In this document: positions 1 to 9,655 of the stretch, piece by piece
Layout: every line of letters starts with the position of its first letter
Numbering within the stretch: the first letter of the stretch is position 1
From: Caldicellulosiruptor changbaiensis
GTDB taxonomy: Bacteria; Bacillota; Thermoanaerobacteria; Caldicellulosiruptorales; Caldicellulosiruptoraceae
Length of the DNA: 64,000 bases
Direction of reading: 5' to 3'
NCBI RefSeq assembly: GCF_003999255.1
Contig: NZ_CP034791.1
Span: 1,032,501-1,096,500 of the forward strand
Made by a program: the position numbers and the translations under genes
Notes under the pieces: model-generated
Databases searched by the model: none
Told to the model about the DNA's origin: nothing
What the model saw: the letters and a program-made list of their open reading frames with translations, nothing else

Positions 1-1820
<1,820 letters not shown>

Positions 1821-1902
1821 GAAAAAAACCAGTCTTACCCTATTCACTTGCGAGGCTGCTGATAAAAAGGAAGAAAGAAGAGGAAGAAAGAAGAGGTAAC
1901 AA

Positions 1903-2020
<118 letters not shown>

Positions 2021-2054
2021 TTTTTATTTTTAATAAGTGTGTTAAATGTTTAAC

Positions 2055-2122
2055 AATTCTCATATTCTACTTAACCATCTTTACATATGGTAGCATATAA
2101 AAAATTCCTGTGTATGAGAATT
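2055..2122. repeat. Inverted repeat at end of sigY-type operon
   Basis: AATTCTCATA at 2055-2064 is the reverse complement of TATGAGAATT at 2113-2122. It sits just past the stop codon of the last operon gene on the minus strand. The loop is about 48 bases and no clean T-run follows, so it may be part of a weak terminator or chance. Confidence 0.35.
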
Positions 2123-2880
2123 CAATTTAATTTCAAGTTATTAAATCGAGAAATGGTTGTTACTAAGAATATAAGAGTTAAAAAAACGGTAATTAACATT
2201 GCTATTTTTGCATCTTGTAAGTCAACACTGTTTGTAAGCAAAATTAAATTATATGGACTGAACTTCTTAAGTTTTTCAAACTGAGAGAGTAGAGCAGTAG
2301 AAAAAGAGGCTGCACATGCCAAAATTCCAGCTGAGATATTTTTCTTTGTAAAGCTGCTGAAAAGTAGTGTAATCGAAATCACAAACAGGTAATAAATACA
2401 CAAAAGAAAATAAACAAGAATTGTATCGGAGATAGCAATTTTTTGTCCTTCAAAAAGAAGATTAGCGTAATATCGGTTGAGGAATAAGCCTACAAACAAG
2501 AAAAAGCAAACTGCAACTAAAAAATGTAAAAACTTTGCCATAACAATTTGAGATTTACTTGCACCTTTTGTGAGAGGAAAAACTATTTTTTGAGAATATA
2601 CTTCCTCATTTATACTACCTGCAGCAGTGAATATTACAAATAGCGTACCAATTTGAAAAAGATCTTTGATATAATTTGCCAATGCGTCTTTAGTCTTAAA
2701 CTCAAATAGCTTGTGTATTAAATTGGCAGGAATCTTGTTACTAACAAAAGTTGGAAGAAGTTTTAACATTATTGGATCTAAGATAGAGAACAATATTATA
2801 CCGGTTGCAAGAGCAATGTATTTATACTGTCTTATCCCTTCAATGAATTCTTTTTTAAAATATGCTTTAAATGTCGTCAC
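2122..2880 (-). CDS. ABC-2 type permease, YxlG-like
   Basis: This 252-residue integral membrane protein has about six hydrophobic segments (near residues 22-40, 85-105, 120-140, 160-180, 190-205 and 225-245) and a short basic N-terminus, as in ABC-2 permeases. It overlaps the upstream ATPase gene by 14 bases, so the two are probably translated together as one transporter. Its place at the end of a sigma-factor operon matches yxlG of the B. subtilis sigY operon. The substrate is unknown; in B. subtilis this operon is linked to stress and toxin protection. The family call rests on topology and context, not on a diagnostic motif. Confidence 0.8.
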   Translation of the reverse strand: MTTFKAYFKKEFIEGIRQYKYIALATGIILFSILDPIMLKLLPTFVSNKIPANLIHKLFEFKTKDALANYIKDLFQIGTLFVIFTAAGSINEEVYSQKIVFPLTKGASKSQIVMAKFLHFLVAVCFFLFVGLFLNRYYANLLFEGQKIAISDTILVYFLLCIYYLFVISITLLFSSFTKKNISAGILACAASFSTALLSQFEKLKKFSPYNLILLTNSVDLQDAKIAMLITVFLTLIFLVTTISRFNNLKLN

Positions 2881-3796
2881 TTTTATCTACCACCCTTATG
2901 AAGATATCTTCCAGCGAGGGCTTTTTTAAATAAAAGGATAAAATGGGCTTATCTATCTGTGCCAATACTTTTATTAATTCTCTTTTTGCAATTTCAACAT
3001 TGTTAACATAAATTGAAACTTTCCCGTAGTTGTCAATATCGATTTTTCGAATATAAGGAAACTGAGACAATTTTTCTTCCAACTTGTTAGGAATACTTTC
3101 AAACTCAACACAAAAAACAGGTTGAATATATCGTTTTTGAAGGTTTTCTAAACTGTCACTGACAATTATTTTACCTTCATGCAATATTGTTACGTAGTCA
3201 CAAATTCTTTCAACATCGTTTAATATGTGTGTTGAAAAAAATACTGTAATTCCTTCTTCTTTCAAGGATCTTATATGTTCCAAAACTTCAGCTCTTCCTT
3301 CTGGGTCTAAAGAAGCGGTTGGTTCATCAAGAAGCAATAGTTTAGGCTTATTAAATATTGCGACAGCTATTCCAAGTCTCTGAAGCATTCCGCCTGAAAA
3401 AGTTGAGATTTTTCTTTTAGAAACGTTTGAAAGTTTTACAATCTCAAGGACTTCTTCAGTCCTCTTTTTAATAGTTCTACTTTCAAAATTGCAAATTTGT
3501 CCTATTAAGCTTAAATACTCAACTGGTGTGAGATAACCATAGAATACAGGATTTTGAGAAAGGAATCCAATTTGTTTCACTATGGCTTTTTTGTTTGCCT
3601 TAAAATTAAGATTGTCAAATAAGATTGTTCCTTCATCAAAACTAATTAGTCCAGAAAGAATTTTCATTGTGGTTGTCTTACCTGCTCCATTCGGTCCAAG
3701 AAAACCATGGATTGTAGCAGGTTTTACTTCAAATGATATGCCTTTTAAAGCTTTTACCTTTCCAAAGCTTTTGTGAAGATTTATCACTTTCAGCAA
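2867..3796 (-). CDS. ABC transporter ATP-binding protein, YxlF-like
   Basis: This 309-residue ATPase has Walker A GPNGAGKTT near residue 36, signature FSGGM near 136, Walker B LLLLDEPTASLD near 156 and an H-loop STHI. The C-terminal 80 or so residues form the accessory domain common in ABC-2 drug-export ATPases. The start is TTG, two bases after the stop of the PLDc_N gene; GGAAGAGAG just upstream is the likely ribosome site. It pairs with the permease at 2122-2880. Length and order match B. subtilis YxlF. Confidence 0.88.
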   Translation of the reverse strand: MLKVINLHKSFGKVKALKGISFEVKPATIHGFLGPNGAGKTTTMKILSGLISFDEGTILFDNLNFKANKKAIVKQIGFLSQNPVFYGYLTPVEYLSLIGQICNFESRTIKKRTEEVLEIVKLSNVSKRKISTFSGGMLQRLGIAVAIFNKPKLLLLDEPTASLDPEGRAEVLEHIRSLKEEGITVFFSTHILNDVERICDYVTILHEGKIIVSDSLENLQKRYIQPVFCVEFESIPNKLEEKLSQFPYIRKIDIDNYGKVSIYVNNVEIAKRELIKVLAQIDKPILSFYLKKPSLEDIFIRVVDKSDDI

Positions 3797-3798
3797 AC

Positions 3799-4005
3799 TT
3801 AATCACGCTCTCTTCCAAGTAACAAGTAAACTATAGGACCCACAAAGTTGAAAATAATTATTATTAGCGCCCACGTCCATTTTGGGAGATATTTTACTTT
3901 GTCATTTTTCAACTTAACAAGACAGAAAATCATAAGAACAAACTGCAGTACAATTACAGGTGTAAGCAATTTTAGCATTTCTTCTATATCCATATTTCCG
4001 AGCAT
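3799..4005 (-). CDS. Small PLDc_N-type membrane protein, YxlE-like
   Basis: This 68-residue protein has two hydrophobic segments (about residues 14-30 and 44-62). The second ends in the W-x(9)-FNFVGPIVYLLLGR pattern of the PLDc_N family, which is found at the N-terminus of cardiolipin synthases and in small negative regulators such as YxlE. AAAGGAG lies 9 bases before the ATG. In B. subtilis, YxlE helps to restrain SigY; that role is inferred here from the matching gene order. Confidence 0.75.
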   Translation of the reverse strand: MLGNMDIEEMLKLLTPVIVLQFVLMIFCLVKLKNDKVKYLPKWTWALIIIIFNFVGPIVYLLLGRERD

Positions 4006-4021
4006 CCCGAAACACTCCTTT

Positions 4022-4318
4022 TCAGTAAGTTGTTTTATTTTTATCTTTTAGAATTACCCTTGTGATAAGAAGATATATTATAAGACTGCTAGGAAAATTT
4101 AAAAGTCCAAATAAACCCCAGAGAAAATAGTATTTTTCGCCTCTGTTTTTAGCATCAAAGAATATATATACAGCCTGAGCCATCAATAAGAAGAATAAAA
4201 TTATCAAAAGACCCATTGATATTTTTTCATCAGAAAACTGCTGGACTAAAAAAAGCAAAAAGCTCAAGCAAATAGTAGCTGTAATGAGAAAAAATACAAA
4301 TGTTTTATTAATCTTCAT
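4022..4318 (-). CDS. Small membrane protein, YxlD-like position
   Basis: This 98-residue protein has three hydrophobic segments (about 8-26, 36-54 and 68-88). It starts with ATG in a 4-base ATGA overlap with the stop of the upstream gene, so translation is coupled. It holds the position of yxlD in the sigY operon but is longer than YxlD. I see no catalytic motif. It is probably a membrane partner in sigma-factor control, by context only. Confidence 0.6.
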   Translation of the reverse strand: MKINKTFVFFLITATICLSFLLFLVQQFSDEKISMGLLIILFFLLMAQAVYIFFDAKNRGEKYYFLWGLFGLLNFPSSLIIYLLITRVILKDKNKTTY

Positions 4319-4722
4319 GTTCTCACACCTTTCTCCTTAGATATCAATGATGCAGGGATTAAAATCCATGGCAACAGCGTTTCGAAAAGTATCTGAAGCC
4401 TTATGAAAAATCCAAAACCATTGATGTTAATTAGCAAAATATAAACGGATAAGATAAGAAAACTCAAAAGCAAAAATAGTAGAAGATTAACCTTTTCCTG
4501 CTTTTTGGCTTTTGCTTCTATTGCATCTTCAATGACTTTCTGGATATCTATCTTCACCAAAGGAAATTTATTCATAGGCTCAAGTTTGTTTTTTAAAAGT
4601 TTTAACTTTTTCTCAAGCAAAGTATTATCGCAATCTATTTTTTCTAAAACTTCATTTTCTACTTCTTCATAGTATTTATCAATAATTAAATTTTGAATTT
4701 TTTCACTCTTTTTTGTTTTCAC
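4315..4722 (-). CDS. Putative anti-sigma factor, YxlC-like position
   Basis: This 135-residue protein has a charged, helical N-terminal half (about residues 1-75) followed by two hydrophobic segments (about 80-98 and 110-128), the layout of a membrane-anchored anti-sigma factor. I chose the GTG at 4722 because AAAGGAG lies 9 bases before it; an in-frame TTG at 4746 has no ribosome site. It overlaps the end of the sigma gene by 20 bases. Sequence similarity to YxlC is not obvious by eye; the call rests on topology and position. Confidence 0.6.
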   Translation of the reverse strand: MKTKKSEKIQNLIIDKYYEEVENEVLEKIDCDNTLLEKKLKLLKNKLEPMNKFPLVKIDIQKVIEDAIEAKAKKQEKVNLLLFLLLSFLILSVYILLININGFGFFIRLQILFETLLPWILIPASLISKEKGVRT

Positions 4723-5254
4723 TTTCCAGCACTCCTTTCTTTTCAAGCTCTTTTACCAGAAACTTTATAGCAAAATGGAGCCTTGACCTTACTGTCCCGA
4801 TAGGACAGTTTAAAATTTTGGCAATTTCTTTATATTTATATCCATAAAAATGTTTCAGGACAAAAACAGCTCTGAATTTATAATCAAGCGACAAAATAGC
4901 TTTGCAAATGTCCTTGTATTCACTATTTGAAATGGCAGCATGTTCTGCGTCCTGCATATAATCTTTATATGATCCATCCAAGTAGGTATATCTTTTATTT
5001 TTTCTCAAAAAGCTTTTATATACGTTTATAGAGATTTTTATAAGCCATGTCGAAAACTTTACATCTGGTGAGAACTTATCTATGTTTATGATAGCTTTTA
5101 AAAGAGTTTCCTGGACAACATCCTGGGCAAGATGATAGTCTGCAGTCATCTTTATCACAAAACCAGAAAGAATATTTAGATTATTTTCAATAAGCTTGCA
5201 GAGAGCTTCTTTATTTCCTTTTTTTGCCTCATCTATTAATCTTTTTTCATCCAC
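4703..5254 (-). CDS. sigY: ECF sigma factor, SigY-like
   Basis: This 183-residue protein has the two ECF domains. Region 2 spans about residues 20-90, with DVVQETLLKA and FSTWLIKI. Region 4 spans about 120-170, with YKEIAKILNCPIGTVRSRL, a helix-turn-helix for the -35 element. The start is GTG with AGGAG 9 bases upstream. It leads a six-gene operon whose order (sigma, anti-sigma-like, two small membrane proteins, ABC ATPase, ABC permease) equals B. subtilis sigY-yxlCDEFG. An ECF-type promoter lies just upstream, which suggests autoregulation. The SigY label rests mainly on operon order; another ECF subgroup with the same neighbours is possible. Confidence 0.82.
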   Translation of the reverse strand: MDEKRLIDEAKKGNKEALCKLIENNLNILSGFVIKMTADYHLAQDVVQETLLKAIINIDKFSPDVKFSTWLIKISINVYKSFLRKNKRYTYLDGSYKDYMQDAEHAAISNSEYKDICKAILSLDYKFRAVFVLKHFYGYKYKEIAKILNCPIGTVRSRLHFAIKFLVKELEKKGVLESENKKE

Positions 5255-5279
5255 TACCTATCACTCCTGCTACAAATTA

Positions 5280-5305
5280 AACGCTCTGAAATACAAAAAA
5301 GTTCA
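5280..5305 (-). promoter_or_regulatory. Putative ECF-sigma promoter of the sigY-type operon
   Basis: On the minus strand TGAAC (5305-5301) is followed after 17 bases by CGTT (5283-5280), about 26 bases before the GTG of the sigma gene. SigY-type and other ECF promoters have a TGAAC -35 and a CGT(C) -10. The match and position suggest that the sigma factor transcribes its own operon. Confidence 0.6.
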
Positions 5306-5359
5306 AAGTGATTTGGATTACAAAAATATTAAAAAATCTTGTAAATTTGCTTATTAGTA

Positions 5360-5388
5360 TTGATACCCCTTTTTTGCTGGGGTATGAT
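5360..5388 (+). promoter_or_regulatory. Sigma-A type promoter
   Basis: TTGATA (5360-5365) and TATGAT (5383-5388) are 17 bases apart. They lie 41 bases before the start of the exported protein gene and are divergent from the sigma operon. An ACCCC/GGGGT inverted repeat lies in the spacer. Confidence 0.6.
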
Positions 5389-5429
5389 TATAATTAGAAG
5401 GATAAACATTATGTAAAGGATGAACGAGA

Positions 5430-6272
5430 ATGCTCAGGAGAATAATAGCAAAAGCCCTGATATTACTTATAATTTCATTAATAATAGCCCTTATTATCGA
5501 AAGCTTGTTTATGGCAGCAAGTGCAAAAAATTTAAATAAGTTGCCTGCTTCAGTTCAAAAAGCGTCAAAATCTGTAAAGCAAAATATCCAAAAAGAATTG
5601 GTTTTCCAGCAGCAGGTTGATTTGAATTCAGATGCGCAGGTGGATACAATAAGCGTTTGGCTGGATAAAAACCAGAAAAAGTATGTACTAAGTGTAAACA
5701 GTGCCCTTTATCAACCAAAAGAAAATATTTTACAGGTAATTGGAACTGAAATAGTAGATATAGATAGCAGTGATCAATACAAAGAAATTCTGTTTCATTA
5801 TAGTTCAAATAAGGGTGAAAAGTATGTGATATTAGATTATAAAGGTAAAGCGCTTAAAGAACTTCTTACCTCAGATTCAAAACCGATCATTTTTGGAAAT
5901 AAAGAGGTTATCGTTGAAGTAAATATGGACTTTTGGATAAAAAAAGAAAAATATGTCTTAAACCAGACACTTTCTGGTGTACGGACCTTAAAACTTTCTC
6001 CACAAGAGTTATACAATGTTGGTGTTTTTGCATATGTTAAAAAACCCTTTGTTTTATACTCTTACAGAGACCAAAAAAGCAAATTAACAATTACAAGGAA
6101 AGGAGAAAAGATAGAAATAGTAAGTTGCGACACTTCTAATTGGTTCAAAGACCAATCGAAGAAGAACAATAAGCTTTATGATTGGTACCTTATAAAAACA
6201 GAAAAAGGCTTGCAAGGATGGGCAATGCTTAAAGATTTTATGAACTGCATTGAGATTATAAAGACTCAATAG
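5430..6272 (+). CDS. Exported protein with C-terminal SH3-like domain
   Basis: This 280-residue protein begins with MLRR and a long hydrophobic stretch (about residues 8-30), a signal peptide or N-terminal anchor. The middle part (about 55-190) is a beta-rich region resembling VCBS/FG-GAP-like segments, with an LNSDAQVDTISVWL stretch. The end (about 205-275) looks like a bacterial SH3 domain, with WFKDQ and GLQGWAMLKDF. It is therefore probably a cell-surface or wall-associated protein. It has its own promoter and terminator and is divergent from the sigma operon, so it might belong to the same envelope response, but nothing shows that directly. No specific function is recognised. Confidence 0.7.
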   Translation: MLRRIIAKALILLIISLIIALIIESLFMAASAKNLNKLPASVQKASKSVKQNIQKELVFQQQVDLNSDAQVDTISVWLDKNQKKYVLSVNSALYQPKENILQVIGTEIVDIDSSDQYKEILFHYSSNKGEKYVILDYKGKALKELLTSDSKPIIFGNKEVIVEVNMDFWIKKEKYVLNQTLSGVRTLKLSPQELYNVGVFAYVKKPFVLYSYRDQKSKLTITRKGEKIEIVSCDTSNWFKDQSKKNNKLYDWYLIKTEKGLQGWAMLKDFMNCIEIIKTQ

Positions 6273-6298
6273 AAAGTGAGAAAGTAAAATATTTTTAA

Positions 6299-6332
6299 AA
6301 GGCCATTCGATTGTAAGAATGGTCTTTTTATT
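6299..6332 (+). terminator. Rho-independent terminator
   Basis: GGCCATTC (6301-6308) pairs with GAATGGTC (6317-6324) around an 8-base loop and is followed by TTTTTATTTTTT. It ends the transcript of the exported-protein gene. A TATAAT at 6356-6361, with no good -35, may be the start signal for aroK. Confidence 0.8.
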
Positions 6333-6413
6333 TTTTCAATGTAAAGATTTTATGGTATAATAAATACAAACTTTCACACCACACGGCTTATTAAAAAGGA
6401 AAGGTATATTAAA

Positions 6414-6932
6414 ATGAAAAACATTGTCCTAACAGGCTTTATGGGAAGTGGCAAGACAACTATAGGGAGATTAGTTGCAGAAAAATTGAATATTGATCTT
6501 GTTGATACCGACTCTGAGATAATAAAAGAGTTTGGACTGACAATTGACCAGATATTCGAAATACATGGCGAGAAAAAATTTAGAGAATGCGAAAAAAGAG
6601 TTATTGAAAGAGTTTCAAAGCTTGAAAACGTTGTTATATCAACAGGTGGAGGAGTTGTTTTAGATCCTGAAAATGTAAGACTTTTAAGAGAAAATGGAGT
6701 CATTTATTTTTTGTATGCATCTCCTGAAAGTATTCTAAAAAGATTAAAAGACGATAACACAAGACCGCTTCTGAAAAATGGTGACAAACTTAGCAACATT
6801 ATAAGACTTATGAACCTGAGAATGCCGTTTTATAAGAACTGTGATTTTGAGATAAACACAGATATCCTAAGTCCTGATCTTGTAGCTGAGAAGATAATTT
6901 CAATCCATATGGCAAAGGAGAGTTGGAAATGA
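6414..6932 (+). CDS. aroK: Shikimate kinase
   Basis: The 172-residue enzyme phosphorylates shikimate at O3 in the chorismate pathway. It shows Walker A GFMGSGKTT (residues 8-16), the DTDSEI shikimate-binding segment (32-37), FRECE with the conserved Arg (about 60), STGGGVV (about 78-84) and the lid RPLL (about 116). AGGAAAGG precedes the ATG. Its stop overlaps the next gene by ATGA. With aroQ two genes downstream and the trp operon beyond, this is an aromatic amino-acid block. Confidence 0.95.
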   Translation: MKNIVLTGFMGSGKTTIGRLVAEKLNIDLVDTDSEIIKEFGLTIDQIFEIHGEKKFRECEKRVIERVSKLENVVISTGGGVVLDPENVRLLRENGVIYFLYASPESILKRLKDDNTRPLLKNGDKLSNIIRLMNLRMPFYKNCDFEINTDILSPDLVAEKIISIHMAKESWK

Positions 6933-7789
6933 CAAGGTTTGGGCCTGCAGGTAACTCCCAGAGCTTTTACGATGCAGGATACAAGTCCAGTGTTGAAGCA
7001 CCAAAGTGGCTTCATTCTATAGGGCTTTCAGCATATGAATACCAGTGCAACAAAGGTGTAAATATTTCAAAGGAAAAGGCAAGACAAATAGGAGATGAAG
7101 CTAAAAAGTATGATATACTTGTGTCAATCCATGCTCCGTATTATATAAACTTTGGCAGTCAAGAGGAAGAGAAATTGCAAAAGTCCAAGGAATATATTTA
7201 TGAGTGCGTAGAGGTCGCAAAAGAAATGAAAGCAGAGAGGATTGTATTTCATCCCGGGTCTTGTGCAAAGGTTGACAGAAAACTTGCTTTTGAGACAGCT
7301 AAAAAAGCTATACTTGAGGTTGTAAATGTAGTCAAGGAAATGAAAGCAGAAGGAATTTTTTTATGTCCTGAGACAATGGGAAAGAAAAACAATCTTGGAA
7401 GTGTTGATGAAATAATAGAGATATGCAAAATTGACGAGATTCTTCTTCCAACGATTGACTTTGGACACATCAATGCATTTACTGGTGGAGGGTTAAAAAC
7501 CAAAGAGGATTTTGTGAATCTTTTAAAAAAATTTATAGACCAGCTTGGATACGAGAGAATGAGAAGATTTCACAGTCACTTTAGCAGAATTGAATACACA
7601 TCACAAGGAGAAAAGAAGCACTGGAATTATGAGGACAAGCAATATGAACCTGACTTTGAGCCGTTGGCAGAGGCTCTTGTTGAGCTAAAGCTTGAACCTG
7701 TCATTATCTGTGAGTCAAAAGACTACATGAGTGAAGATGCACTTGTGCTAAAGAAAATTTACTATGAAATATTAGAAAAGAGGATGTGA
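6929..7789 (+). CDS. Endonuclease IV-like TIM-barrel protein
   Basis: This 286-residue protein resembles endonuclease IV (AP endonuclease 2 / xylose isomerase-like barrel). Candidate metal ligands are in order: SIHAPYYINF (about 67-76), VFHPGS (about 108), CPETMG (about 149), TIDFGHINA (about 181), FHSHFS (about 215) and ICES (about 260). The start is ATG at 6929, with AAAGGAG 8 bases upstream; the TTG six bases earlier is too close to it. It overlaps aroK by four bases and is followed by aroQ. The likely role is abasic-site cleavage in DNA repair; a sugar isomerase role is the main alternative. Confidence 0.8.
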   Translation: MTRFGPAGNSQSFYDAGYKSSVEAPKWLHSIGLSAYEYQCNKGVNISKEKARQIGDEAKKYDILVSIHAPYYINFGSQEEEKLQKSKEYIYECVEVAKEMKAERIVFHPGSCAKVDRKLAFETAKKAILEVVNVVKEMKAEGIFLCPETMGKKNNLGSVDEIIEICKIDEILLPTIDFGHINAFTGGGLKTKEDFVNLLKKFIDQLGYERMRRFHSHFSRIEYTSQGEKKHWNYEDKQYEPDFEPLAEALVELKLEPVIICESKDYMSEDALVLKKIYYEILEKRM

Positions 7790-7797
7790 GGTACAAA

Positions 7798-8235
7798 ATG
7801 AAAAAGATTTTGGTTATAAATGGGCCAAATCTAAACCTTTTAGGTATCAGAGAGAAAGATATATACGGCAGTACAAATTACAATAAGCTTTTGGAGATAA
7901 TATCAAAAAAGGCAACTGAACTTAATTTAAATATACTCTTTTTTCAGTCAAATCATGAGGGTGAGATTATAGATAGAATCCACAGAGCTCTTGATGAAGA
8001 TATAGATGGAATAATTATCAATCCAGGTGCTTACACCCATTACAGTTATGCCATTCACGATGCAATAAAAGCTGTAAACATCCCAACAATTGAAGTACAT
8101 ATTTCCAACATCCATGCAAGAGAAGAGTTTAGAAAAAGAAGTGTAATTGCACCAGCATGTGTGGGACAAATCTCTGGTTTTGGTATAAAAAGCTATATAA
8201 TTGCACTTTACGCATTAAAGGAGATTTTAGATTGA
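7798..8235 (+). CDS. aroQ: 3-Dehydroquinate dehydratase, type II
   Basis: The 145-residue enzyme removes water from 3-dehydroquinate in the shikimate pathway. It has the type II signatures: INGPNLNLLGIRE near the start, YGSTNY with the catalytic Tyr (about 22), FFQSNHEGEIID (about 46), INPGAYTHYSYA (about 75), EVHISNIHAREEFR with the active-site His (about 100) and APACVGQISGFG (about 120). ATG 7798 is the family start, preceded by TGAGG; an in-frame GTG twelve bases earlier was rejected. Confidence 0.95.
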   Translation: MKKILVINGPNLNLLGIREKDIYGSTNYNKLLEIISKKATELNLNILFFQSNHEGEIIDRIHRALDEDIDGIIINPGAYTHYSYAIHDAIKAVNIPTIEVHISNIHAREEFRKRSVIAPACVGQISGFGIKSYIIALYALKEILD

Positions 8236-8269
8236 TCCAAAAAAGTTACAAAAGTGAGGGATATTATAA

Positions 8270-9334
8270 ATGACTGACAAGAGAATTGAGAAGGTTTTTG
8301 CAAGGGATGAAAAAATAGAGGCGGTATTTATCACAAAAAAAGAAAATGTGAGATATCTTAGCAATTTTAAAGGAGATGAGAGTTTTTTACTTCTCACCAG
8401 AGATAAAAAGAAATACCTACTTACAGATTTTAGATACGTTGAACAAGCAAAAAAAGAGGCAAGTGAATTTGAGATTATCGACTATAAGGGAAAGCTTTAT
8501 GAGGCCATTTTGGATATTCTCTCTCAGAATCATATAGATTCACTTTATTTTGAAGGATACAACCTTACTTTTTCAACATTTTCTGATATGAAAGAGAAGA
8601 TAGGGGATAGAATTTATCCTCTTTCCTTCAGCATTGATGAAATAAGAGCTGTGAAAGATGAAGAAGAAATTAAACTTATAAAAAGAGCTGTTGAAATAAC
8701 AGATAAGGCTTTTGAGCATATTTTAAAATTTATAAAACCGGGCGTATCGGAAAATGAGGTTGTTGCAGAGCTGAACTATTTTATATTGAAAACCGGGGCA
8801 AAAGGGTTTTCATTTGAACCTATTGTAGCATCTGGAAAAAGAAGTTCGCTTCCGCACGGCACAGCTACGAACAAAAAGATTGAGTATGGAGATATAGTAA
8901 CAATAGATTTTGGCTGCAGCTTTGACGGCTACATGTCGGATATGACAAGGACAATATTTGTTGGAAAGCCTGACAACTCGATGATTCGCATATACAATAT
9001 TGTAAAAGAAGCTCAGCAAAAGGCAGAAGAATTTATAAAAGAAGGGATGAAATGTCTTGAAGTGGACAAAATTGCACGTGATTATATAGGTTCCTTTGGT
9101 TATATAGAAAAATTTGGTCATTCATTAGGCCATGGAGTAGGGCTTGAGATACATGAACTTCCAAGGCTTTCGCCAAAGTCGGAGGCAATTTTGAAAGAGA
9201 ATATGGTTGTAACAGTTGAACCAGGCATTTATCTTGAAGAGGTGGGTGGTGTAAGAATAGAAGATTTGGTCGTTGTGAAGAAAAATGGATGCGAAATTTT
9301 AACAGGCTCGACAAAAGAGATGATAATATTGTAG
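8270..9334 (+). CDS. Xaa-Pro aminopeptidase, M24B family
   Basis: This 354-residue metallopeptidase probably cleaves N-terminal Xaa-Pro bonds in the cytoplasm. The N-terminal creatinase-like domain spans about 1-125. The catalytic pita-bread domain follows, with metal ligands in VTIDFGCSFDGYMSDMTRT (about 205-223), FGHSLGHGVGLEIHE (about 282-296), VTVEPGIY (about 315) and GGVRIEDLV (about 328). The gene follows aroQ by 34 bases and is the last before the trp promoter. No clear terminator follows it. Confidence 0.9.
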   Translation: MTDKRIEKVFARDEKIEAVFITKKENVRYLSNFKGDESFLLLTRDKKKYLLTDFRYVEQAKKEASEFEIIDYKGKLYEAILDILSQNHIDSLYFEGYNLTFSTFSDMKEKIGDRIYPLSFSIDEIRAVKDEEEIKLIKRAVEITDKAFEHILKFIKPGVSENEVVAELNYFILKTGAKGFSFEPIVASGKRSSLPHGTATNKKIEYGDIVTIDFGCSFDGYMSDMTRTIFVGKPDNSMIRIYNIVKEAQQKAEEFIKEGMKCLEVDKIARDYIGSFGYIEKFGHSLGHGVGLEIHELPRLSPKSEAILKENMVVTVEPGIYLEEVGGVRIEDLVVVKKNGCEILTGSTKEMIIL

Positions 9335-9459
9335 TTTGAAAGCAAAAAGGGGAAACGATGTATGTAGGTTACTAACAAAAGGTAAATGACCGACGAGATG
9401 TTTGAGGCAGAGAAATAGAGACTTTCACAGTTTAGCAGGCAAACTTCTAAAATTTTCTA

Positions 9460-9488
9460 TTGCCAGTTATCAGTTTTTTTGATATACT
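9460..9488 (+). promoter_or_regulatory. trp operon promoter
   Basis: TTGCCA (9460-9465) and TATACT (9483-9488) are 17 bases apart. Transcription would start near 9495, giving a leader of about 170 bases up to the attenuator terminator at 9666. Confidence 0.75.
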
Positions 9489-9554
9489 AAAAATAACAAT
9501 TAAAGGTGTAACCAAATTTATCATAAGCAGAATTTTAGAAAGAGAAAAGATTTT

Positions 9555-9617
9555 TAGTTTTTAAGTTGAGATGAGACGAGATGAGAATAGAAAAGATGAG
9601 AGGAGATGAGCTACAAG
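9555..9617 (+). promoter_or_regulatory. TRAP-type binding site (NAG triplet repeats)
   Basis: Ten triplets, AAG GAG GAG GAG GAG TAG AAG GAG GAG GAG, start at 9563 and recur every 5 bases through 9608. Further NAG triplets lie at 9555 (TAG) and 9615 (AAG). The trp RNA-binding attenuation protein TRAP, an 11-mer ring, binds about 11 (G/U)AG triplets spaced by 2-3 bases in Bacillus trp leaders. The last GAG lies inside the antiterminator strand, so bound protein would block antitermination. No TRAP gene is in the window. Confidence 0.85.
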
Positions 9618-9655
9618 ATGAATAAGGTGGCAAATATGCGCCCCGATAGCTCATC
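9605..9655 (+). promoter_or_regulatory. trp leader antiterminator
   Basis: GATGAGCTA (9605-9613) is the perfect reverse complement of TAGCTCATC (9647-9655). The second strand is also the loop and 3' arm of the terminator, so the two structures exclude each other. The first strand overlaps the final TRAP triplet, as in the B. subtilis trp leader. Confidence 0.8.

Noticed and set aside
5360-5394. TTGATA paired with TATAAT at 5389
   Set aside because: The spacer would be 23 bases; TATGAT at 5383 with 17 bases fits.
9335-9605. A leader peptide or T-box for trp control
   Set aside because: No short frame with tandem Trp codons and no T-box core (AGGGTGGNACCGCG) is present; the NAG triplets explain control better.
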